Source: Oscillibacter valericigenes (GTDB lineage Bacteria > Bacillota > Clostridia > Oscillospirales > Oscillospiraceae). Taken from it: a stretch of 64,000 nt of DNA. The stretch spans positions 1 to 64,000 of the forward strand of contig NZ_JACSNX010000007.1 in assembly GCF_016902445.1 (NCBI RefSeq), in the 5' to 3' direction. The notes beneath the pieces were generated by a model. The model saw only the letters and a list, made by a program, of their open reading frames with translations. It made no database searches and was not told the DNA's origin. Within the stretch, counting starts at the first letter, position 1, and every line of letters starts with the position of its first letter. Below are positions 8,045 to 15,903 of the stretch, piece by piece. The translations under genes and the position numbers were made by a program.

Positions 8045-8215
8045 ATGCCCCAGGAACCGGACTACAAGGCTGCCTATGAAATCCTGGAGGAAGCCCTGCG
8101 GAATGCCGACCGCATCCTGCGCCAGGCCCGGCTGCACACCGCTCTGCGGCTGGAACAGGAACGGGACGCCTGGGAACCCGCAGACCCTGAATTCCCGCAG
8201 GACGAAACCAAATAA
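8045..8215 (+). CDS. Small charged hypothetical protein (56 aa)
   Basis: I do not recognise the family. The product is a soluble, mostly helical, charged peptide with many Glu, Arg and Gln (ILEEALRNADRILRQARLHT), and no membrane segment. GAGGTGA precedes ATG 8045 by five bases; ATG 8039 would add two residues but sits in the SD. It has its own strong promoter under the palindromic operator and a strong terminator, and so forms a self-contained pair with the divergent XRE gene. Confidence 0.65.
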   Translation: MPQEPDYKAAYEILEEALRNADRILRQARLHTALRLEQERDAWEPADPEFPQDETK

Positions 8216-8218
8216 CAC

Positions 8219-8252
8219 GGGAGCCGCTGCGATGCAGCGGCTCCCGCCTTTT
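8219..8252 (+). terminator. Terminator of the 56-aa gene
   Basis: A 12-bp perfect stem with a 3-nt loop (8219-8245) is followed by GCCTTTTC. Confidence 0.85.
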
Positions 8253-8261
8253 CAGAGCACG

Positions 8262-9632
8262 TTATCCCATCCGCAGCGTGTCCCGGACGTCGCTGTCAAA
8301 GTACGCCACCGGGTTCTGGGGCTCATCGTCCTGGCGGACCTCAAAGTGGAGGTGGGGGCCTGTGGACATGCCGGTGGAGCCCACGGCGCCGATCATCTCC
8401 CCAGCCCGGACGGTGTCGCCCTCTTCCACCGTGAAGTCCCGGCACTGGCCGTAGAGCGTCGTGAGGCCGTCCCCGTGGTCCAGGACCAGGTAGTTGCCCC
8501 GCTCCGGATCAAAGCCCACCTCGGAGACGGTGCCGTCCGCCGCCGCCAGGATCACCTCACCCTCCGGGGCCGGGATATCGATGCCGGCGTGGACCGTCTC
8601 CCCCTGCCCGCCGGGCTTGACCCGGCTGCCGTAAGGATTGGAGAGGCTGATGGTATTGGTCCCCTGCACCGGCCATTGGAAAAAGCGGCTGCTTTCCTCA
8701 TCCACGGCGTAGACGCCGTAGATCCAGGGATCGTCGTCCCCCGCCAGCTGGGGCAGGAGGGTCATGGTGCCGTCCTCTTCGTATTCCACCTTCAACTGCC
8801 CTGTGGACAGCGTGTAGATCTTGGTCTGCTCTGTGCCATCAGTGAAGGTCACGGTCACCGTCAGCCGGGCGCCGTCCAGCCGGTCGATGCTCTCCTGGTT
8901 GGCCGTCCGGGGATCCCCTTCCCAATCAATATCGCCGGTGTCCGGGATCAGGAAGCCGTAGCGGGCCTCCGGGTCATAGTCCTCCGTGACGCTGGCCCCC
9001 AGGTCCGTCACCACCTCCAGGGTCAGGGGCTCCTCTTCCCCCTCGCTGTAAACTGCGGCGATGACATCTCCGCCTCCGGGCAGCTGGTATTCCGTGCCGC
9101 TGGCCTCGGCCTCCAGGTACTTCTGCACCTCCTCCCCGGGGAGGTCAGTCAGGGTCCTGCTGCGGTACAGCGCCTCCCGGTCGATGGCCAGGGAAATGGT
9201 CTGGATGTTCTCTCCTGCCACCTGGAACAGGCAGCCGGTGTAGTGTCCGTCCTCGGCGGACCAGGAGCCCTGGCCGGATGTGCTGAAGGCCAGTCCCCCG
9301 TTGGCGTTGGCTTCGTAGCGCTCCCCCGTGTCGGCGGCATAGGCCGTCAGGCCGAAGGAAAACGCAGGCAGGGCCGTCACCGGGGCGCCGTCGGCGGTCG
9401 TCTCTCCGCCGCCGATGGGCCACAGGGTCACGGAGCCCGCCACCAGGGCCAGGGCGCAGGCGGCGCACACCGCCGCCCGGACCACCGGCCGCCATTTCCT
9501 GGGCGCCAGGCGCTTGGGGCCGGCGGGCTCTTGCTCCGCCGCCCGCCGCCGGGCGGCGGACAGCACCCGGTCATTCAGCCCGGCGGGGGGCTGGATATGC
9601 TCCATCATATTCTGATAATCGTTCTTCTTCAT
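8262..9632 (-). CDS. Anti-sigma-like membrane protein with C-terminal M23 (LytM) peptidase
   Basis: A 456-residue protein with a cytoplasmic N-terminal part of about 65 residues, one membrane segment (VRAAVCAACALALVAGSVTL), a long extracytoplasmic region, and a C-terminal M23 peptidase domain with the zinc motifs HAGID and GPHLHFEV. M23 enzymes cleave peptidoglycan cross-bridges. It starts inside the ECF sigma gene (62-base overlap), the usual layout of sigma/anti-sigma pairs, so the N-terminus probably holds the sigma factor. ATG 9632 follows GGAGGAGACG. The fusion of anti-sigma topology to a cell-wall hydrolase is the notable point; the regulatory role is inference from context. Confidence 0.82.
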   Translation of the reverse strand: MKKNDYQNMMEHIQPPAGLNDRVLSAARRRAAEQEPAGPKRLAPRKWRPVVRAAVCAACALALVAGSVTLWPIGGGETTADGAPVTALPAFSFGLTAYAADTGERYEANANGGLAFSTSGQGSWSAEDGHYTGCLFQVAGENIQTISLAIDREALYRSRTLTDLPGEEVQKYLEAEASGTEYQLPGGGDVIAAVYSEGEEEPLTLEVVTDLGASVTEDYDPEARYGFLIPDTGDIDWEGDPRTANQESIDRLDGARLTVTVTFTDGTEQTKIYTLSTGQLKVEYEEDGTMTLLPQLAGDDDPWIYGVYAVDEESSRFFQWPVQGTNTISLSNPYGSRVKPGGQGETVHAGIDIPAPEGEVILAAADGTVSEVGFDPERGNYLVLDHGDGLTTLYGQCRDFTVEEGDTVRAGEMIGAVGSTGMSTGPHLHFEVRQDDEPQNPVAYFDSDVRDTLRMG

Positions 9633-10110
9633 GGTCGTCTCCTCCCAGCAGGTCGTGCAGTTTGTTCCGGGCCCGGCGGAGCCGGGTGCGGACCGTGGCC
9701 GCCGGAATATCCAGCAGTCCGGCGATCTCCTCCGTGGAATACCCCTCGGCATAGTACAGGTGGATGGGGATGCGCAGCTTTTCCGGCAGGCGGGCCACCG
9801 CATCCCACAGCTCGGCGGTGCCGCTGTCCGGCTCCGCCGCGGTCTCCGGCAGGTCCGCCAGGGCCAGCACCGGCCGCCGCAGGCGGAAGCGGTGCAGATC
9901 ATGGCACCGGTTCACCGTGCACCGCAGCAGCCAGGCCCGCAGGTGGTCACCGTCCCAATGTGTGCTGTCCTGGTCCAACAGCCGGAGAAAGACGTCCTGG
10001 TACACGTCCTCCGCGTCCTGGACGCTCTGCATCCGGCACAGTGCCAGCCGGTACACGGCGGCGCCGTGGTGTTCCATGGCATTGCGCAGCAGGATCTCCG
10101 TATCTTCCAT
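9571..10110 (-). CDS. ECF-type RNA polymerase sigma factor
   Basis: A 179-residue sigma-70 family member with region 2 (DAEDVYQDVFLRLL) and region 4 (YSTEEIAGLLDIPAATVRTR). ATG 10110 is preceded by AAAGGAGG. The last 20 codons overlap the downstream membrane M23 protein in another frame, so the two are translationally linked. A GAAAC-N17-CGTGTA element upstream resembles ECF self-promoters. The signal is probably cell-envelope related, judging from the partner. Confidence 0.93.
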   Translation of the reverse strand: MEDTEILLRNAMEHHGAAVYRLALCRMQSVQDAEDVYQDVFLRLLDQDSTHWDGDHLRAWLLRCTVNRCHDLHRFRLRRPVLALADLPETAAEPDSGTAELWDAVARLPEKLRIPIHLYYAEGYSTEEIAGLLDIPAATVRTRLRRARNKLHDLLGGDDHEEERLSEYDGAYPAPRRAE

Positions 10111-10152
10111 GCAATGCCTCCTTTCTCTCGTCTGAAAAGCGCTTTCACTCTA

Positions 10153-10180
10153 TACACGCCGGGGGACGCCGAAATGTTTC
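10153..10180 (-). promoter_or_regulatory. Putative ECF autoregulatory promoter
   Basis: On the minus strand GAAAC (10176-10180) and CGTGTA (10153-10158) are 17 bases apart, matching the GAAAC...CGT pattern of SigW/SigX-like ECF promoters. It lies 43 bases before the sigma ATG. Confidence 0.55.
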
Positions 10181-10212
10181 CTGCGGGCGGAGATTTTTTC
10201 GTCTGCCGGGCA

Positions 10213-10244
10213 GCAAACAGGCAGGCGCGTCTGCGCCTGCCTGT
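10213..10244 (-). terminator. Terminator of the ychF operon
   Basis: A 12-bp perfect stem with a 4-nt loop (10217-10244) is followed by a short T tract on the minus strand. Confidence 0.7.
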
Positions 10245-10247
10245 CTC

Positions 10248-10451
10248 TCACATCTCTTTGATGCCGTAGATCTCGAACCGGCCGATCAGGTTCTGGACCG
10301 TCAGCTTCTGGGCCAGCAGCTGCTGGTAGGTGGCGCCCCGGTTCTTTCCCGCGGCGCGGAGCTTGTCCATGTCAGAGGCCACCTTGTCCCGCTCCTTCAG
10401 CAGGTCGGCATACAGGCGGTCGTAGGCCGCCAATCTCTCCTGGTCCGTCAT
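10248..10451 (-). CDS. Small helical protein downstream of ychF (67 aa)
   Basis: Not a family I can name. It is a 67-residue, charged, probably coiled-coil protein (YADLLKERDKVASDMDKL, then QQLLAQKLTVQNLIGRFE). ATG 10451 shares its first base with the ychF stop (TGATG), so it should be translated by reinitiation; GTG 10454 is an alternative. The tight coupling to ychF suggests a related role in ribosome or translation quality control, which is inference. Confidence 0.75.
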   Translation of the reverse strand: MTDQERLAAYDRLYADLLKERDKVASDMDKLRAAGKNRGATYQQLLAQKLTVQNLIGRFEIYGIKEM

Positions 10452-11542
10452 CACACGTTGAACCGGAAGTAGATCATGTCGCCGTCCTGGACCACGTACT
10501 CCTTGCCCTCGCTGCGGAGCAGGCCCTTCTCCTTGGCGGCGTTGACGCTGCCGCAGGCGATCATGTCGTCATAGGCGATGACCTCCGCCCGGATGAAGCC
10601 CCGCTCGATGTCGGAGTGGATCTTGCCGGCAGCCTGGGGGGCCTTGGTGCCCTTCTTGATGGTCCAGGCCCGGCACTCGTCCTTGCCGTAGGTCAGGAAG
10701 GAGATGAGCCCCAGCAGGGCATAGGAGCACTTGATGAGCCGGTCCAGGCCGGACTCCTCCACCCCCAGCTCCTCCAGGAACATCAGCTTCTCGTCGCCCT
10801 CCAGCTCGGCGATGTCCTGCTCCATCTTGGCGCAGATGGGCAGCACCTGGCTCCCCTCCGCGTCGGCGATGGCCTTCACCTGCTGGTAGTACTGGTTATG
10901 CTCCAGATCGGTGAAGCCCGCCTCGTCGGTGTTGGCGGCGTAGATCACCGGCTTCAGGGTCAGCAGGTCGCTGGTGGCGATCAGAGCCGCGTCGTCCTCG
11001 TCGCATTCGAACGTCCGGGCCAGGTTGCCTTCGTCCAGGTGCTTTTGGAGGGCGGTGAACACGTCCACCTCATGCTGGAACTTCTTGTCGCCCTTCAACG
11101 CCTTGGTAGCCTTCTCCACCCGGCGCTGGACCATCTCCAGATCCGCCATCACCAGCTCCATGTTGATGATGTCGATATCCCGCCGTGGGTCCGTGCTGCC
11201 CTCCACATGGATGACGTTCTCGTCGTCAAAGCAGCGGACCACGTGGACGATGGCGTCGGTCTCCCGGATGTTGGCCAGGAACTTGTTGCCCAGACCCTCG
11301 CCCTTGCTGGCGCCCTTCACCAGGCCGGCGATGTCCACGAACTCGATGACCGCTGGGGTCTTCTTGTCCGGCTGGTACATCTCCGCCAGCTTGTCCAGCC
11401 GCTCGTCCGGCACCGCCACCATGCCCACGTTGGGGTCGATGGTGCAGAACGGATAGTTGGCGCTCTCCGCGCCGGCGTTGGTGATGGCATTGAACAGAGT
11501 GGACTTGCCCACATTGGGCAGTCCCACGATTCCTAATTTCAT
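10451..11542 (-). CDS. ychF: Ribosome-binding ATPase YchF (OLA1 family)
   Basis: A 363-residue Obg-family P-loop protein. The G1 loop is GLPNVGKS (residues 7-14) and G3 is DIAGLVKGAS. The G4 position reads NTDE rather than NKxD, as expected for this family, which prefers ATP. A coiled-coil insertion and a C-terminal TGS domain follow. YchF binds ribosomes and links to oxidative-stress responses. ATG 11542 follows AAGGGAG. It is transcribed with a 67-residue gene. Confidence 0.97.
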   Translation of the reverse strand: MKLGIVGLPNVGKSTLFNAITNAGAESANYPFCTIDPNVGMVAVPDERLDKLAEMYQPDKKTPAVIEFVDIAGLVKGASKGEGLGNKFLANIRETDAIVHVVRCFDDENVIHVEGSTDPRRDIDIINMELVMADLEMVQRRVEKATKALKGDKKFQHEVDVFTALQKHLDEGNLARTFECDEDDAALIATSDLLTLKPVIYAANTDEAGFTDLEHNQYYQQVKAIADAEGSQVLPICAKMEQDIAELEGDEKLMFLEELGVEESGLDRLIKCSYALLGLISFLTYGKDECRAWTIKKGTKAPQAAGKIHSDIERGFIRAEVIAYDDMIACGSVNAAKEKGLLRSEGKEYVVQDGDMIYFRFNV

Positions 11543-11579
11543 AAAAGCAGCGCTCCCTTGCTGATATTTTTGGACAATT

Positions 11580-11608
11580 ATTGTATCATTTCAGTTCCAA
11601 AAGCGCAA
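11580..11608 (-). promoter_or_regulatory. Promoter of ychF
   Basis: TTGCGC (11603-11608) and TACAAT (11580-11585) on the minus strand are 17 bases apart. Confidence 0.65.
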
Positions 11609-11649
11609 GGGCCAGCCTGGATTCCTCAGCAGGTTTCTGCCTTGCTCGC

Positions 11650-11716
11650 AAAATGTAAAATATTATGACATTTTCGCCCCGCTATGCTATAGCCAAAATG
11701 TCAAGAAGATTTGACA
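11650..11716. promoter_or_regulatory. Promoter/operator region of the XRE-membrane pair
   Basis: AAAATGT occurs at 11650-11656 and 11695-11701, with its inverse ACATTTT at 11668-11674. A second inverted pair, TGTCAA-N6-TTGACA, spans 11699-11716. A plausible promoter, ATGACA (11665-11670) and TATAGC (11688-11693) with 17-base spacing, lies between the copies. This suggests autoregulation by the XRE protein at 12047. Confidence 0.5.
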
Positions 11717-11737
11717 ATTCAAAAAGGAGGCCGTCCC

Positions 11738-12043
11738 ATGAAACTCTTTCGGAAAATGGATGGGATGGAACTCCACCTCTCTCTGAACGCCATCCGGGTG
11801 GCCTGGTTCTTCATGGTGATGGCCCTGTTTGTGTGGGGGACCTGGGGGTACGTTCAGACGGGCCGCTTCACCGCGCCCATATACCTGTTCGTCTTTCAGA
11901 ATCCGCTGTACTTCCTGGCTCCGCAGGTGGGCCGGTGGCGCACCGGGGACCGGGACGGCGCCAAGCGCCTCCTGCTGTATGTCCTGCTGCTGGTGATCTT
12001 TCTGCTGGCCTTCGGCCTGCTGCTGTGGCGCGTGGGGCTGTGA
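11738..12043 (+). CDS. Two-TM small membrane protein paired with an XRE regulator
   Basis: A 101-residue protein with two or three hydrophobic segments (AIRVAWFFMVMALFVWGTW near residue 20; LLLYVLLLVIFLLAFGLLLW at the C-terminus). ATG 11738 follows AAAAAGGAGG at 11722-11731. Three bases separate it from a YozG-like XRE gene. Such pairs of a short membrane protein and a 60-70 residue HTH are common in Firmicutes and mostly uncharacterised; no function is assigned. Confidence 0.78.
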   Translation: MKLFRKMDGMELHLSLNAIRVAWFFMVMALFVWGTWGYVQTGRFTAPIYLFVFQNPLYFLAPQVGRWRTGDRDGAKRLLLYVLLLVIFLLAFGLLLWRVGL

Positions 12044-12046
12044 GCC

Positions 12047-12241
12047 ATGGAGAATCGGATCCGGGAGCTGCGGAAGGCGGCGGGTCTCCGGCAGGAGGAC
12101 CTGGCCCGGCTGCTGGGCGTCACCCGCCAGACCATCCACGCCATCGAAAACAACAAGTACGACCCCACCCTGGGCCTTGCCATGCGGCTGGCCCGGCTGC
12201 TGGGTGCGCCGGTCGAGGAGATTTTCCATCTGCCGGAGTAG
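12047..12241 (+). CDS. Minimal XRE regulator (YozG-like)
   Basis: A 64-residue single HTH: IRELRKAAGLRQEDLARLLG, then VTRQTIHAIENNKYDPTLG, the typical YozG/Cro signature. It lies 3 bases after the membrane-protein stop and has no strong SD of its own, so it is probably translated by coupling. It likely controls the promoter at 11665-11693, whose flanks carry repeated half-sites. Confidence 0.88.
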   Translation: MENRIRELRKAAGLRQEDLARLLGVTRQTIHAIENNKYDPTLGLAMRLARLLGAPVEEIFHLPE

Positions 12242-12339
12242 TGCAGCGCCTTGTTTTGGGGGTTGCATTCGGGTCCCCCCAGTGTTAAAATGTCGTTAAG
12301 ATGATCAGGCACTGGCGGATCGCCGGCCACCGGTCATCT

Positions 12340-12571
12340 GCCCTGCCAAAAGGCCCTCCGGCAGGATCTCTCCAGTCTCCGCGGGCCTTTTGCCGGGCGG
12401 TGATCCTCAAGGGCCTGCCCTTTGATGAGGCTCCATCTGTCACCTCCCTCTTTACTCAGCACAGGGGCGCCGTTCGTGAAAGCCGGACGGCGCCTTTGTG
12501 CTGCAAACACAGGCATCTCATCCGCAGCACGAACAGAAGGCGCACCGCGTTCATAAAACGCGGTGCGCCTT
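12340..12571. repeat. Non-coding array of stacked hairpins
   Basis: The 470 bases between 12241 and 12712 hold no gene with an SD and family. They contain four strong inverted repeats: a 10-bp pair (12347-12356/12383-12392), a 14-bp pair that folds better as plus-strand RNA because of two G-U pairs (12460-12473/12487-12500), a 7-bp pair (12499-12505/12524-12530), and a perfect 13-bp pair (12537-12549/12559-12571). It may be a structured RNA or a REP-like element. Confidence 0.55.
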
Positions 12572-12711
12572 TGGGGTGTTTTGGAGTGTTTGGGGATCTA
12601 TTTGAAATCTCCGCTGTCCGTCGCATCCGGTAGCCTTTGCCCTTCCGCAGCTTTTGCCGCAGGGCCGCCCACAGACTGCGAAGTGATTTCTCACGTCCCC
12701 CTGTCAGGGGA

Positions 12712-14079
12712 TCAGCCGAAGAAGTAATTGAAGAGGTCGTTCGGGTCAATATATCCGCCGCTCTGGCTGTTGTCCTGCTGGGTCTGGCTCTGGCTCTCCG
12801 CCTGCTGTTCCGCAGGGGCCGCGCCCCAGGTCAGCTGCAGGGTGATGGTCTCCCCCTGGCGGTAGACGGTCAGGGTGCAGGTGTCGCCTGCGGTGTAGGA
12901 CTTTCTGGCAGCCGTCAGATCATCCAGGGAGGTGATCTCCGTGTCGTCGATGGCGATGATCACATCGCCCAGCTGCAGGCCCGCCTGGTCGGCCGGGCCG
13001 CCGTCCTCCACGGAGTAGACGAAGGCGCCCTCGGTGATGTCATAGCGGTACTGCTGGGCCATGCTGGCATTCAGGGAGCCGATGGTGGCACCCAGATAGG
13101 CCCGGTTGCTCACATAGCCGTTGGTCATGATGTCCTGGATCATGCTGGACACATCGTTGATGGGGATGGCGAAGCCCAGGCCCTCCGCTGTCTCACCGTT
13201 GCTGCCGGTGCTGGAATACTTGGCAGACACGATGCCCACCACCTCGCCGTAGCTGTTCAGCAGCGGACCGCCGGAGTTGCCGGGGTTGATGGAGGTATCC
13301 GTCTGGATCATGTTGAAGGGCGTGCCATCCACATTGATGGTCCGGTTCACGCTGGAAACCATGCCGCCGCTCATGGAGAAGGTCAGCTCGCCCAGGGGGT
13401 TGCCGATGGCCAGCACATGGTCGCCCACGTTCAGCTCCTCGCTGTCGCCCAGGGTGACGGCCTGCAGGCCGGTGGCCTCGATCTTGATGACGGCGATATC
13501 ATAGTCCTCGTCGCCGCCCACATACTGGGCGTCATACGTATCGCCGCTGTACAGCGTCACCTGGATGGTCTGGGCGTCGCCCACCACATGGTAGTTGGTG
13601 ACGATGTAGCCGTCGCTGGTCAGGATAAAGCCGGAGCCGGCGGACGCCGTCTGCACCGGCTGGCCGAACCAGTTGGTGCCGCTGGTGCCGGTGACGTTGA
13701 TGGACACCACGCTGTTGACATTGGCGGCGTAGACCTCCGCGTCGCTCATCTCGGTCTGTCCGTCCACCTTGTTTACAGCCACCTGGCTGACGGTGCGGTC
13801 GCTGACGTTGATGGTGGTGCTGTCTTCTTCGCCGCTGTTGCTGACGCCCCAGACGATGCCGCCGCCCACAGCGCCGCCCAGAAGGGCACAGCACAGGGCC
13901 AGTGCCGTGAGCTTCATGCCCACACGATTTTTCTTCACAGGCTTCATCTCCTGCACAGGCTGCTGGGGCCCGTTCTGATATTCCGGTGCCGGACCGGCCT
14001 GGGGAGCCGGATGCGTCTCCGTCTCACTGCCGTCCTTGCGGTATGTGTAATGGTACAGGTTGTGTTCGTCGTTATACAT
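12712..14079 (-). CDS. Membrane-anchored HtrA/DegP-type serine protease with PDZ domain
   Basis: A 455-residue S1C protease. A cytoplasmic N-terminal tail of about 55 residues is followed by a membrane segment (residues 55-78), the trypsin-like domain with catalytic His164 (VTNYHVV), Asp194 (DYDIAVIKI) and Ser269 (NPGNSGGPL), and one PDZ domain (about 335-425), ending in a Gln/Ser-rich tail. It degrades or refolds damaged exported proteins. ATG 14079 follows ATAGGAGG. This is the HtrA/HtrB/YyxA type of Bacillus; which paralogue cannot be told. Confidence 0.94.
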   Translation of the reverse strand: MYNDEHNLYHYTYRKDGSETETHPAPQAGPAPEYQNGPQQPVQEMKPVKKNRVGMKLTALALCCALLGGAVGGGIVWGVSNSGEEDSTTINVSDRTVSQVAVNKVDGQTEMSDAEVYAANVNSVVSINVTGTSGTNWFGQPVQTASAGSGFILTSDGYIVTNYHVVGDAQTIQVTLYSGDTYDAQYVGGDEDYDIAVIKIEATGLQAVTLGDSEELNVGDHVLAIGNPLGELTFSMSGGMVSSVNRTINVDGTPFNMIQTDTSINPGNSGGPLLNSYGEVVGIVSAKYSSTGSNGETAEGLGFAIPINDVSSMIQDIMTNGYVSNRAYLGATIGSLNASMAQQYRYDITEGAFVYSVEDGGPADQAGLQLGDVIIAIDDTEITSLDDLTAARKSYTAGDTCTLTVYRQGETITLQLTWGAAPAEQQAESQSQTQQDNSQSGGYIDPNDLFNYFFG

Positions 14080-14233
14080 AATTGATGCCTCCTATTATGT
14101 ATCCCGTACATCGTCTCTTTAGAACTGATGATAGCAGGGAATCATGTCGGGAATATGAACTTTGTTTGTATGCTTTTTAAATTTCCTCGGGGAAGCCGCC
14201 CGGAAAAACCGGGATCTTTTCAAAGGCTCTTCC

Positions 14234-14262
14234 TTGAACCTTTACCTGAAGTATAGTATGCT
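14234..14262 (+). promoter_or_regulatory. Promoter of the FAD oxidoreductase operon
   Basis: TTGAAC (14234-14239) and TATGCT (14257-14262) are 17 bases apart. Confidence 0.55.
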
Positions 14263-14297
14263 TATCTTAAAATCATCTGAAAGGAACTTTGAACAAG

Positions 14298-15899
14298 GTG
14301 TTAAGAATCGATTCCGTCAAGCTCCCGCCGGAGGCCGGCATGGGGGCGCTGGCCGCCGAGGCCGCCCGCCTCCTGCGGGTGCGGGAGAAGGATCTCCTCT
14401 CCCTCCGGGTCCTGCGGCGCAGTGTGGACGCCCGGGAGGAGGTCCGCCTTGTCTATACGGTGGAGGTCTCCGTAAAGGATGAGGCGTCGGTGCTCCGCCG
14501 GGTCCGGAGCCGGAAGGTCAGCCGGGCCGTCCCCCAGGCGGCCTATGCGCCCCCCGCTCCCCTGCCGGCGCCGGCGGTCCCGCCCGTGGTGGCGGGGGCC
14601 GGGCCCGCCGGACTCTTCGCCGCCCTGGTGCTGGCCCGGGCGGGCCAGCGGCCCATCCTGCTGGAGCGGGGCCGCCCGGTGGAACAGCGGAAGGCGGACG
14701 TGGAGCGGTTCTGGACCACAGGAGAGCTGGACCTGACCTCCAATGTCCAGTTCGGCGAGGGCGGCGCCGGCGCCTTCTCCGACGGCAAGCTGAACACCGG
14801 CACCAAGGACCTCCGCCACCGCTTCATTCTGGAGACGCTGGTGTCCTGCGGCGCGCCGGAGGACATCCTCATCGACGCCAAGCCCCACGTGGGCACGGAC
14901 TTTCTCCACATCGCCCTGGTGAACCTGCGGCGCCGACTGCTGGAGCTGGGGGCGGACATCCGGTTCGAGAGCCGTCTGGCGGACCTGGACATCCGGGACG
15001 GCGCCCTGGCCGGCATCACGGTGGAGGGCCCGGCGGGGACGTATGCCCTGCCCTGCCGCCAGCTGATCCTGTGCCCCGGCCACTCCGCCCGGGACACCTT
15101 TGAAATGCTCTACGAGAGGGGTGTGCCCATGGAGGCCAAGCCCTTCGCCGTGGGGGTGCGGATCGAGCACCGTCAAGCGGACTGCGACGCCGCCCAGTAC
15201 CGGCAGTACGCCGGGCACCCGGGGCTGCCGGCGTCCACCTACAAGCTCTCCTGCCATCTACCAAACGGACGGGCGGCCTACTCCTTCTGCGTCTGCCCCG
15301 GCGGGCAGGTGGTGGCCGCCGCGTCAGAGGCGCAGCGAGTGGTCACCAACGGCATGAGCGAATTTGCCCGGGATCAGGAGAACATCAATGGCGGCCTGCT
15401 GGTGAACGTGACGCCGGAGGACTACGGCGGAACGCAGGATCCGCTGGCGGGCATCGCCTTCCAGCGGAGGCTGGAGGCGGCGGCCTATGACCTGGGGGGC
15501 GGCGGCTACCGGGCACCGGCCCAGCGGGTGGGGGATTTCCTGGCGGGCAGGCCCTCCACGGGCCCCGGCCGGGTGAAGCCCAGCTACCGCCCCGGCGTCA
15601 CCTGGACGGATTTGCGCCAATGCCTGCCGGACTTCGTGGCGGACACCCTGGCGGGCGCCCTGCCCCTGCTGGGGCAGAAGCTCCGGGGCTACGATGACCC
15701 CGACGCCGTGCTGACGGCGGTGGAGAGCCGCTCCTCCTCCCCGGTGCGGATCCCCCGGGACGAGACGTACCAGTCCTCCCTCCGGGGCCTGTACCCCTGC
15801 GGCGAAGGAGCCGGCTATGCCGGCGGCATCCTCTCCGCCGCTGCGGACGGCATGCGCTGTGCCGAACAACTCTGTCAATCCATCGAGAAAGGATCTTGA
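14298..15899 (+). CDS. FAD-dependent oxidoreductase (COG2509 type)
   Basis: About 533 residues: an N-terminal small domain (LRIDSVKLP...), then the Rossmann FAD-binding loop VVAGAGPAGLFAALVLARAG near residue 95, the FGEGGAGAFSDGKL segment typical of this family, and a C-terminal GLYPCGEGAGYAGGILSAA motif that closes the FAD site. Substrate unknown; members are annotated only as FAD-dependent dehydrogenases. No ATG is present: GTG 14298 gives the usual family N-terminus and sits 12 bases after AAAGGAAC; TTG 14289 is the alternative. Four bases separate it from the next gene. Confidence 0.9.
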   Translation: MLRIDSVKLPPEAGMGALAAEAARLLRVREKDLLSLRVLRRSVDAREEVRLVYTVEVSVKDEASVLRRVRSRKVSRAVPQAAYAPPAPLPAPAVPPVVAGAGPAGLFAALVLARAGQRPILLERGRPVEQRKADVERFWTTGELDLTSNVQFGEGGAGAFSDGKLNTGTKDLRHRFILETLVSCGAPEDILIDAKPHVGTDFLHIALVNLRRRLLELGADIRFESRLADLDIRDGALAGITVEGPAGTYALPCRQLILCPGHSARDTFEMLYERGVPMEAKPFAVGVRIEHRQADCDAAQYRQYAGHPGLPASTYKLSCHLPNGRAAYSFCVCPGGQVVAAASEAQRVVTNGMSEFARDQENINGGLLVNVTPEDYGGTQDPLAGIAFQRRLEAAAYDLGGGGYRAPAQRVGDFLAGRPSTGPGRVKPSYRPGVTWTDLRQCLPDFVADTLAGALPLLGQKLRGYDDPDAVLTAVESRSSSPVRIPRDETYQSSLRGLYPCGEGAGYAGGILSAAADGMRCAEQLCQSIEKGS

Positions 15900-15903
15900 T
15901 CAT

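Noticed and set aside
8076..10472. 798-codon open frame on the plus strand
   Set aside because: Begins inside the 56-aa gene in another frame and crosses a terminator and two minus-strand genes; shadow.
12301..12749. Open frames in the hairpin region on both strands
   Set aside because: Arg/Cys-rich translations that cross perfect palindromes, no SD; treated as non-coding.
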